Below are positions 1 through 5,486 of a DNA stretch of 6,428 bases, one piece after another. The notes under the pieces are model-generated. The model searched no databases. It had not been told where the DNA came from and saw only the letters and a program-made list of their open reading frames with translations. A program made the translations under genes and the position numbers. Numbering within the stretch: position 1 is the first letter of the stretch; every line of letters starts with the position of its first letter. The stretch comes from Flavobacteriales bacterium (GTDB taxonomy: Bacteria; Bacteroidota; Bacteroidia; Flavobacteriales_E; Vicingaceae): the NCBI GenBank assembly GCA_029262915.1, contig JAJCYN010000327.1, positions 1 to 6,428 of the forward strand. Direction: 5' to 3'.

Positions 1-750
1 TTAGGAGGGCTATCCATCTGTAAAGAAATAGTTAAATTACTTCCTAATGAATCTACTACTTATTTAGCAGACAGTATTAATGCTCCTTATGGAGAAAAGA
101 GTAAAGAAGAAATAATAACTCTCAGTATTAAAAATACAGAATTACTTTTAGCGTTAGGTTGTAAAATTATTGTTGTTGCCTGTAATACTGCTACTACTAA
201 TGCAATTGATATTTTAAGAGAAAAATATGACGTTCCTTTTATTGGAATAGAACCTGCAACAAAACCTGCTGCTTTAAAAACGAAATCTGGTAAAATAGGA
301 ATTTTAGCAACCAAAGGAACCTTAAAAAGTGACTTGTTTTTATCCACTTCAATCCCATTCAGAGGTCAATTAGAAATTGTTGAAGTAGAAGGTAAAAATT
401 TAGTGCGATTAATTGAAAAAGGCGATTTAGAAGCAACAAAACCATTATTAGAAAAATACTTAACTCCTATTGTTAAGCAAGGAGTAGATAACATTGTGTT
501 AGGTTGTACGCACTACCCATTTCTTATACCAATTATAAAACAAATAATACCTAAAGACATAACCATTATTGATTCTGGGAAGGCAGTAGCTAAACAGACT
601 AAGTATATTTTGGAGAAAGAAAATTTATTAAATCGAAATTTAATACCCAATACACACAAATATTACACCAATAAGAATGTAACTGTATTAACTAATTTTT
701 TAAAACAAATTAAGTTAAAAACCAATGATATAGCTTTTCAAACTTTTTAA
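1..750 (+). CDS. murI: Glutamate racemase MurI (5' end cut off by window edge)
   Basis: This enzyme interconverts L- and D-glutamate in the cytoplasm and supplies D-Glu for the peptidoglycan stem peptide. Frame 1 is open from base 1 to the TAA at 748-750, giving 249 visible residues. It opens in LGGLS, part of the family's N-terminal DSGxGGLS motif, so only roughly 10-15 residues are missing, including the N-terminal catalytic-site Asp. An internal ATG at 334 is not the start, because conserved racemase sequence lies upstream. Visible signatures are APYGEKS (about residues 28-34), VVACNTAT with the first catalytic Cys at residue 61, GIEPA (82-86), and LGCTHYP with the second catalytic Cys at 169 and His at 171. 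Both catalytic cysteines are intact, so the gene looks functional. Its last bases overlap the stop of convergent bshA. In many Bacteroidota murI follows bamA/ompH genes, but that side lies outside the window. Confidence 0.96.
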   Translation, partial: LGGLSICKEIVKLLPNESTTYLADSINAPYGEKSKEEIITLSIKNTELLLALGCKIIVVACNTATTNAIDILREKYDVPFIGIEPATKPAALKTKSGKIGILATKGTLKSDLFLSTSIPFRGQLEIVEVEGKNLVRLIEKGDLEATKPLLEKYLTPIVKQGVDNIVLGCTHYPFLIPIIKQIIPKDITIIDSGKAVAKQTKYILEKENLLNRNLIPNTHKYYTNKNVTVLTNFLKQIKLKTNDIAFQTF

Positions 751-1871
751 CCAACAATACGTTTATACAGTTTTTCATAGAGTGGAAGAATAGCATGAAT
801 GTCAAACTTCTTAGCTCGTTGATAGGCTCCTTTTTTAAACTTTTCTAAAGTTGAATTATCAGAAAGAATTTTTAGTGCATTTTCTCCCATAGATTGAACA
901 TCGCCAACGTTACTTAAAAATCCTGAAATACCATTTTCATTTACTTCAGAAAGTCCACCAGTATTAGTAGAAATAACAGGTGTTTTAGCAGCCATTGCTT
1001 CTAAAGCTGCTAAACCAAAACTTTCTGATTCAGATGGTAAAAGAAATAAGTCTGAGGCAGCTAAAATACGCTCTGTATCTTTTACCTTTCCTAAAAACTT
1101 TACTAAATGACACGTTTTTAATTCTCTACATAATTCTTCTAAACGGTGTCTTTCAGGACCATCACCAACCATTAATAAAACAGCAGGAATTTTTTTCCGC
1201 ACAACATCAAAAATTTTCATTACATCATCAACCCTTTTTACTTTTCTAAAATTTGAAACATGAACCAGTATTTTTTCACTATTTGGAGCAAATGATTTTT
1301 TTAATCCATCAATATTACCATTATAATTGAATTGATCTAAACAAATAAAATTAGGAATTACTTCAATTTCCCTTTTAACAGAAAAATGTTCCAATGTATC
1401 CTGTTTTAAACTTTCTGAAACAGCAGTAACAGCATTCGATTCATTAATAGCAAAAGTAATAACAGGAGCAAAAGAGGAGTCTTTACCAACCAATGTAATA
1501 TCTGTTCCGTGTAAAGTTGTTACAAAAGGGATGTTTATTCCTTCCGATTTTAAAATGTGCTGAGCCATATATGCTGCCGAGGCATGAGGAATGGCATAAT
1601 GAACGTGTAAAATATCGAGTTTTTCGAACTTAACCACATCAACCAATTTACTTGTAAGCACTAACTCATAAGGTTGATAATCAAATAATGGATAATCAGA
1701 TACTTTTACTTCATGGTAAAAAATATTTTCTGAAAAAATATCTAATCGAACAGGTTGCTGGTAGGTAATAAAATGAACTTTATGCCCCTTAGAAGCCAAT
1801 GCTTTACCTAATTCTGTTGCAACAACTCCACTCCCCCCAAATGTTGGATAACAAACAATCCCTATATTCAT
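747..1871 (-). CDS. bshA: BshA, N-acetyl-alpha-D-glucosaminyl L-malate synthase
   Basis: This is a cytoplasmic GT4-family, GT-B-fold glycosyltransferase that joins GlcNAc from UDP-GlcNAc to L-malate, the first step of bacillithiol synthesis. The protein is 374 residues, a normal length for BshA. Visible features are the glycine loop PTFGGSGVVATELG (9-22), HVHYAIPHA (89-97), LHGTD (120-124), VSNFRKVKR (205-213) at the start of the donor-binding domain, VGDGPER (235-241), and the retaining GT4 E-x7-E motif at E283/E291 within PSESESFGLAALEA. The combination of the HYAIPHA segment and the N-terminal loop separates BshA from generic GT4 enzymes. The ATG at 1871 opens directly into the MNIGIVCYPTFGGSG start typical of the family, with no clear Shine-Dalgarno sequence. 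A -7-type promoter element lies 23 bases upstream. The gene lies 79 bp downstream of a HEAT-like gene on the same strand and converges on murI with a 4-bp overlap. The later genes bshB and bshC are not in the window. Confidence 0.96.
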   Translation of the reverse strand: MNIGIVCYPTFGGSGVVATELGKALASKGHKVHFITYQQPVRLDIFSENIFYHEVKVSDYPLFDYQPYELVLTSKLVDVVKFEKLDILHVHYAIPHASAAYMAQHILKSEGINIPFVTTLHGTDITLVGKDSSFAPVITFAINESNAVTAVSESLKQDTLEHFSVKREIEVIPNFICLDQFNYNGNIDGLKKSFAPNSEKILVHVSNFRKVKRVDDVMKIFDVVRKKIPAVLLMVGDGPERHRLEELCRELKTCHLVKFLGKVKDTERILAASDLFLLPSESESFGLAALEAMAAKTPVISTNTGGLSEVNENGISGFLSNVGDVQSMGENALKILSDNSTLEKFKKGAYQRAKKFDIHAILPLYEKLYKRIVG

Positions 1872-1894
1872 AAAATTCTTTTCAAATTTCCAAG

Positions 1895-1902
1895 CAAATA
1901 TA
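1895..1902 (-). promoter_or_regulatory. Putative Bacteroidota -7 promoter element for bshA
   Basis: On the minus strand this reads TATATTTG, an exact match to the Bacteroidota sigma-factor -7 consensus TAnnTTTG, and it ends 23 bases before the bshA ATG. No convincing -33 TTG/TTTG is visible at the usual 17-23 bp spacing, where a 12-bp palindrome sits instead. A promoter here would let bshA be transcribed independently of the upstream HEAT-like gene. The motif is short and AT-rich, so a chance match is possible. Confidence 0.4.
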
Positions 1903-1925
1903 ATGATTTAGACATAATGTGTTTG

Positions 1926-1937
1926 TCAGTTAACTGA
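1926..1937. repeat. 12-bp perfect palindrome upstream of bshA
   Basis: TCAGTTAACTGA is its own reverse complement. It extends to 1923-1940 with one non-matching pair. It lies between the stop of the HEAT-like gene and bshA, about 23 bp upstream of the bshA -7 element, so it overlaps the expected -33 region. As RNA it could only form a weak 7-bp stem with a TTAA loop and no U-run, so an operator for a dimeric DNA-binding protein is likelier than a terminator. Function is inferred only. Confidence 0.35.
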
Positions 1938-1950
1938 TAACCTAACCCTA

Positions 1951-2466
1951 TTATTGGATTGCTTTTAAAATCTTTTTACCCCTATTTTTTACTCCCGAAC
2001 TTGCATTAGGCATTAAAGTTTCAATACTAACCTTTAGTTCAGGAATTATGTCTGGATATTTTTTTGATAAATTAAAAATAACTGTCATACTAAAAGCTTT
2101 TACTGCAATTGGCTCGTCCGATGAATTCAATAATTTAAAACAACTATCTAAAATAATTCCTTGATGTTCTTCAGGAATTTCTACAAACTGAAATGCTCGC
2201 AAAATATTTCTAGTAACCGCAGAATGGTTTTCTTTTTCATTCAAACGTTGAATTAAAAAGGGATAATAATCAATAATTAATGCAGGACGATTTTCTATAA
2301 TATAAGAAAACGGATAAGCAACTCGTTGTAACAATACATAAGATTTATTACTATTAAACAATCGCATTAGTTCATCCATTTTTTTAGGATGTTTACATAC
2401 TTCATTGACTATTAATGTAGTAGTTTTTTTAGATTGACCTTGTTCTAGAAGTTCTCCAAAGTTCAT
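1951..2466 (-). CDS. HEAT/ARM-like helical-repeat protein of unknown function
   Basis: This encodes 171 residues with no recognisable catalytic motif, signal peptide or membrane segment, so it is probably cytoplasmic. The sequence is almost entirely amphipathic helix and falls into about three and a half repeats of 33-37 residues: roughly 44-75 (ending DYYPFLIQRL), 81-112 (ending GIILDSCFKLL), 118-150 (ending IPELKVSIETL) and a final half unit at 153-171. Each couples a helix rich in V/A/R with a second helix of the type P-x-I-I...L-x-x-L, as in HEAT/ARM solenoids, which usually serve as protein-binding scaffolds. The ATG at 2466 is the natural start, giving MNFGELLEQG, and there is no Shine-Dalgarno sequence. 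It lies upstream of bshA on the same strand (79-bp gap) and diverges from the 100-residue membrane protein. A role linked to bacillithiol is only a guess from position. I know no characterised homologue. Confidence 0.8.
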   Translation of the reverse strand: MNFGELLEQGQSKKTTTLIVNEVCKHPKKMDELMRLFNSNKSYVLLQRVAYPFSYIIENRPALIIDYYPFLIQRLNEKENHSAVTRNILRAFQFVEIPEEHQGIILDSCFKLLNSSDEPIAVKAFSMTVIFNLSKKYPDIIPELKVSIETLMPNASSGVKNRGKKILKAIQ

Positions 2467-2470
2467 TTTA

Positions 2471-2478
2471 CAAAACTA
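2471..2478 (-). promoter_or_regulatory. Putative -7 promoter element for the HEAT-like gene
   Basis: The minus strand reads TAGTTTTG, matching TAnnTTTG, and ends only 4 bases before the ATG at 2466. If used, transcription would start at or almost at the initiation codon, making the mRNA leaderless or nearly so. No clear -33 element is visible. Confidence 0.3.
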
Positions 2479-2517
2479 TGGAATAATATAATGAAATGAT
2501 TTTACGTTATTTTATTG

Positions 2518-2525
2518 TAAATTTG
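2518..2525 (+). promoter_or_regulatory. Putative -7 promoter element for the 100-residue membrane protein gene
   Basis: The plus strand reads TAAATTTG, an exact TAnnTTTG match, and ends 17 bases before the ATG at 2543, which fits a short 5' leader of about 10 bases. No good -33 TTG is visible upstream. It sits in the 76-bp divergent region opposite the element for the HEAT-like gene. Confidence 0.4.
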
Positions 2526-2529
2526 AGTT

Positions 2530-2541
2530 AACTTATAAGTT
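2530..2541. repeat. 12-bp perfect palindrome directly before the ATG at 2543
   Basis: AACTTATAAGTT is self-complementary and ends one base before the start codon. It overlaps a second palindrome, AGTTAACT (2526-2533), which also forms the core of the palindrome at 1926-1937. The expected transcription start of the downstream gene falls inside this block, a position that would suit a repressor site. In AT-rich DNA such palindromes also arise by chance. Confidence 0.3.
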
Positions 2542-2542
2542 T

Positions 2543-2845
2543 ATGGAAGCACCGAAAATACCATCAATGTTTGGTTTTAGGTCTAAAAAACCTGACCAAT
2601 TTTACTTTGAACCTCGTTATTATGATGAGCGAAAAGAGAAAATGAAAAAACGTTATGAAAGCATTACTAGAGAAGTAAGTAATAATCCAACTTTTGAAAA
2701 ATCAACTACAGAAGATTTTAAATCTACGATTAGAGAAAACTGGGGAAATAGCTATAGCAGAAACAGAGCTGGTAATCAAATGAACAGAAGAGTAATTATT
2801 TATGTAATAGCACTTTTGGCCTTGGCTTATTACATCCTATTTTAA
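2543..2845 (+). CDS. Small C-terminally membrane-anchored protein, unknown function
   Basis: This encodes 100 residues. A basic, aromatic N-terminal part (FGFRSKKPDQFYFEPRYYDE, 10-29) is followed by a charged helical middle (about 27-65), then NRRVIIYVIALLALAYYILF (81-100), a single hydrophobic membrane segment running to the last residue. With no signal peptide and arginines just before the segment, the soluble part should face the cytoplasm. The F-x-PRYYDE motif resembles a small-protein family widespread in Flavobacteriia that I recall being mis-annotated in databases as a riboflavin synthase beta subunit; nothing here supports such an enzyme. The ATG at 2543 is preferred because a -7-like element lies at the right distance upstream; M9 is a possible alternative. 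The gene diverges from the HEAT-like gene and ends 3 bp from the convergent barrel gene. Function is unknown. Confidence 0.8.
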   Translation: MEAPKIPSMFGFRSKKPDQFYFEPRYYDERKEKMKKRYESITREVSNNPTFEKSTTEDFKSTIRENWGNSYSRNRAGNQMNRRVIIYVIALLALAYYILF

Positions 2846-2864
2846 ATTCTAAAAGTCAAAATAG
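2837..2864. repeat. Inverted repeat across a convergent gene junction
   Basis: CTATTTT (2837-2843) is matched by AAAATAG (2858-2864) across a 14-base loop, and the pair spans both stop codons of the converging genes. It is symmetric, so it could act as a weak terminator in both directions. The stem has only one G-C pair at its base and a large loop, so its strength is doubtful. The junction is 3 bp wide and leaves no room for a conventional intergenic terminator. Confidence 0.25.
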
Positions 2865-4441
2865 CGATTAGTAATTGCCGTTTTAATCCCTATAAAAATT
2901 AGATTTGTTGAAGTATTTTCAGTACTGTTTTTATACATTCTATTGGTAACTCCTACCTGAAGAAGTAACTGAGATTTAGGGTTAATAACATAGGAAATTT
3001 TTACTGTACTATTAATAATATCCGTTGTTAACCCTTGAGTAGTAAAGTTTCCAAAATCTTCTGCCCGATCATTGTTCGGTATGTAAACATCTTGTCCTAT
3101 ACTTGTCGTATTATTTGTATCAAATCCTACCTTAGCAATTGTAGCTAATCCCTCAAAAATCCATCTTTTTTTATGATAGGTTAAACCGGCAGTAGCTTCT
3201 TTAAAATTAGCCCCTAAAGGATGAGCTAAAGGAGCATTAAAATGAGCATAATTTTGTAGCGTGCTTATGCTACTGGTGGGGTTAAAATTATGCGTATAAG
3301 TAAAAGGCCTAACCATGTTATACTCCAATTGTAAATTCAAATTCTTGAGCGTTAAAAAATCATAAGACTTTAAGCCCAATTGATAGCCATATTTATTTGC
3401 CCACCATCCTGTACGAGCTTTTAATTGGTTCAGATTGAATTCATCCAAAATTAATTGGCCATATAAAATATTCTTTTTCCTAATTTTAAATTTCATACTT
3501 CCTCCAATTAAAGCATTATCGGCTGATCCTTGAGAGAATTCTATAGGTCGTAAAAGGATAACTGGATTGAAATAATTTATATCGTACCCCCTATAAAAAT
3601 TGTCCTCCTGAGATTGCCATATTATGCTTTCAAATAACCCCAAATTCCACCATCTAGTAATATTTAAACTCAAATAATGTACGGTAGATAATTTTTGAGA
3701 ATAGGCATTAATATTTCCATTAGACCCTCTGATGTCCTGATAATTAGCGTATAGTGCCATATACTTTAGTTTCCAAATATTGGCGGTAATTTTTAAATAA
3801 GGATAACTGTTTGCATTGTCGGATAAGAATAAAGAACGATAACCATCTCCAATAAAATTTTTACCATAACCTAATTGGAAAGTGAAATGCTCATCAGCTG
3901 TAAAAGTGATGTTTCCTTGCCCATAAAACGCTTGATTATCTTTAGAATAACCATACCCTGGACTTATATTTTTATTCTGAACCAATGAATCAACGAATGA
4001 TGCGTAATCAGAATGATCAGATAATAAAATGAACTGCATGCTCCATTTTTTTCCAATGCTACTGTTTAGGTTTACTCCAAATGATAATTCGGGTAAACTT
4101 TGAGATAGAGCATCACTCTTTTCAATGGTAACACCGGTATTAATCACTGGTGAAAGTTCCATTATAAACCTTTTTTCATAAGGCATAACATCTCCATAAT
4201 TACTAATAGCTGATAAGAATTTGGATTCAGATTTTATATCTAATAAATTCATTAATGAATCGTGATTGCTGATCTCATTTTTTGAAAAAGGTCTAATGCT
4301 CGTATGAAAATTCTCTAGTGTATCTATGTTTTGAGTAAATAAGACAGAAAAGGTTCGTTCATTAGTAATGTTAAAATTTTGCGCTTGAAGACTTAAAACC
4401 AAAACAGCTAAGAATAATATGATGGTTAATTTCTTAAGCAC
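2849..4441 (-). CDS. RemB/Wzi-like outer-membrane beta-barrel protein
   Basis: This encodes 530 residues. A signal peptide, MLKKLTIILFLAVLVLSLQA, has a likely cleavage after Ala20, and is followed by a polar stretch (21-90) and then a long alternating beta-rich region ending in RYFDF, a terminal aromatic typical of BAM substrates. Conserved blocks are GDGYRSLFLSDNA (198-210), YPYLKITAN (213-221), LGLFESIIW (267-275), KYGYQLGLKSY (350-360) and LAHPLGANF (405-413). These match the Bacteroidota family annotated as capsule-assembly Wzi-like or gliding-motility RemB. Wzi anchors capsule at the cell surface; RemB is needed for normal gliding in Flavobacterium johnsoniae. Which role applies here cannot be told. 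The start is GTG (4441-4439): no ATG precedes the signal peptide in frame, and the next Met is residue 64. The start overlaps the end of the upstream transferase gene by 8 bp, suggesting translational coupling. A diverged paralogue lies two genes upstream. Confidence 0.85.
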   Translation of the reverse strand: MLKKLTIILFLAVLVLSLQAQNFNITNERTFSVLFTQNIDTLENFHTSIRPFSKNEISNHDSLMNLLDIKSESKFLSAISNYGDVMPYEKRFIMELSPVINTGVTIEKSDALSQSLPELSFGVNLNSSIGKKWSMQFILLSDHSDYASFVDSLVQNKNISPGYGYSKDNQAFYGQGNITFTADEHFTFQLGYGKNFIGDGYRSLFLSDNANSYPYLKITANIWKLKYMALYANYQDIRGSNGNINAYSQKLSTVHYLSLNITRWWNLGLFESIIWQSQEDNFYRGYDINYFNPVILLRPIEFSQGSADNALIGGSMKFKIRKKNILYGQLILDEFNLNQLKARTGWWANKYGYQLGLKSYDFLTLKNLNLQLEYNMVRPFTYTHNFNPTSSISTLQNYAHFNAPLAHPLGANFKEATAGLTYHKKRWIFEGLATIAKVGFDTNNTTSIGQDVYIPNNDRAEDFGNFTTQGLTTDIINSTVKISYVINPKSQLLLQVGVTNRMYKNSTENTSTNLIFIGIKTAITNRYFDF

Positions 4442-5483
4442 TTTTTTTAGGCTTGATAATAAATGGAATTTGTATGATAAGAATAACGCTGGCCATAATT
4501 ACAACAAATGAATAACTAGGGTCAAATCGCTGAGCAAAAACACAGGCACCAATTATCAATAAATTAAATAAGTAAATAATGATTACCGTTTGTTTATGCG
4601 ATAACCCTAAATCAATTAATCGATGATGGATGTGATTTCTATCTGCAGTAAACGGAGAAACACCTTTAATTGCCCTTAATGTAAAAACTCTAATTGTATC
4701 TATTAATGGGTAAACTAAAATAGACATTGATAAGATAGGTTTAGAAATATTATCAATAATTTTTGGTAGTTCTAATTGTGGGTCATATTCAACCAACTCA
4801 ATGGCCATAACGGCTATTAAAAATCCTATAGTTAGTGAGCCAGAATCTCCCATAAATATTTTAGCAGGATTGAAATTAAACCTTAAAAACCCTAGCAATC
4901 CTCCGGCTAGAGAAAAGGATAAAACGGCATAGGTCCAATCGCCAGCATAATAGAACCAAAAACCAAAAACTGCTGAAGCAATTAATCCAACTCCAGCGGC
5001 TAACCCATCTACTCCATCTATTAAATTAAAGGCATTTATTACCACAATGTATGTAAAAACGGTTAGCATAATACCTGCCCATTCGGGTATTTCTCTTACG
5101 CCAAATAAACCGTGTAAACTTGTCAATTTAACCTCTGCCATAAAAACCATAATAAAAGCAACGACAATATGAGCAGCTAATTTTTTTACAGGAGCTGTGC
5201 CAATAATGTCATCTTTCATTCCAACGAAAAACATAATTAATAAAGAAGGAACTAAATATTTAATAACGCCCATTTCGTTAATGGGCAACCAAAGTAAAAA
5301 CGAAAACAATGTTCCTGCAAAAATCATCATACCTCCCATTAATGGAATTTTGCGAGTATGAATTTTCCTGTCCTCAGAGGGATCATCGAACAAATGCTTA
5401 AGCTCAGCTATCTTTATGAATGATGGAGTTGAGAGTAACACGATCAAAAAAGAGGTTAATATTGGTAAAATTAGTTCTTGCAT
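4434..5483 (-). CDS. Polyprenyl-phosphate sugar-1-phosphate transferase (WecA/TagO/MraY family)
   Basis: This is an inner-membrane enzyme that moves a sugar-1-phosphate, probably GlcNAc-1-P or a related HexNAc-1-P, from UDP-sugar to undecaprenyl phosphate, the priming step for a surface glycan. It has 349 residues with about ten hydrophobic segments, for example 4-20, 50-67, 75-90, 103-118, 137-154, 162-180, 184-200, 248-265, 298-317 and 324-343. Family motifs are RKIHTRKIPLMGG (39-51), the Mg-binding Asp pair in GMKDD (88-92), NAFNLIDGVDGLAAG (150-164), KIFMGDSGSLTIGF (208-221) and DRNHIHHRL (281-289). The NAFNLIDG, FMGDSGS and HIHHRL forms are WecA/TagO-like rather than MurNAc-pentapeptide MraY-like, so peptidoglycan synthesis is unlikely. 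The ATG at 5483 lies 3 bp after the stop of the upstream barrel gene and its TAA overlaps the GTG of the downstream one, which indicates one operon. The exact sugar cannot be told. Confidence 0.92.
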   Translation of the reverse strand: MQELILPILTSFLIVLLSTPSFIKIAELKHLFDDPSEDRKIHTRKIPLMGGMMIFAGTLFSFLLWLPINEMGVIKYLVPSLLIMFFVGMKDDIIGTAPVKKLAAHIVVAFIMVFMAEVKLTSLHGLFGVREIPEWAGIMLTVFTYIVVINAFNLIDGVDGLAAGVGLIASAVFGFWFYYAGDWTYAVLSFSLAGGLLGFLRFNFNPAKIFMGDSGSLTIGFLIAVMAIELVEYDPQLELPKIIDNISKPILSMSILVYPLIDTIRVFTLRAIKGVSPFTADRNHIHHRLIDLGLSHKQTVIIIYLFNLLIIGACVFAQRFDPSYSFVVIMASVILIIQIPFIIKPKKSA

Positions 5484-5486
5484 TAT

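Noticed and set aside
87..347. 86-residue open frame on the minus strand
   Set aside because: It lies wholly inside murI, whose conserved racemase motifs occupy the plus strand here. It is a frame shadow.
334..750. ATG at 334 as the start of a short 138-residue gene
   Set aside because: The same frame is open from base 1 and encodes conserved murI motifs upstream, including the first catalytic Cys. The gene is cut by the window, not short.
995..1249. 84-residue open frame on the plus strand
   Set aside because: It is antisense to the conserved donor-binding half of bshA, with no recognisable family or promoter.
1923..1940. Hairpin as a rho-independent terminator after the HEAT-like gene
   Set aside because: The stem is 7 bp with a mismatch or wobble, is AT-rich, and no U-run follows on either strand. 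A DNA palindrome is the better description.
4434..5483. The transferase as the essential peptidoglycan enzyme MraY
   Set aside because: The NAFNLIDG, FMGDSGS and DRNHIHHRL motifs are of the WecA/TagO type, and the neighbours are surface barrels, not mur/fts genes.
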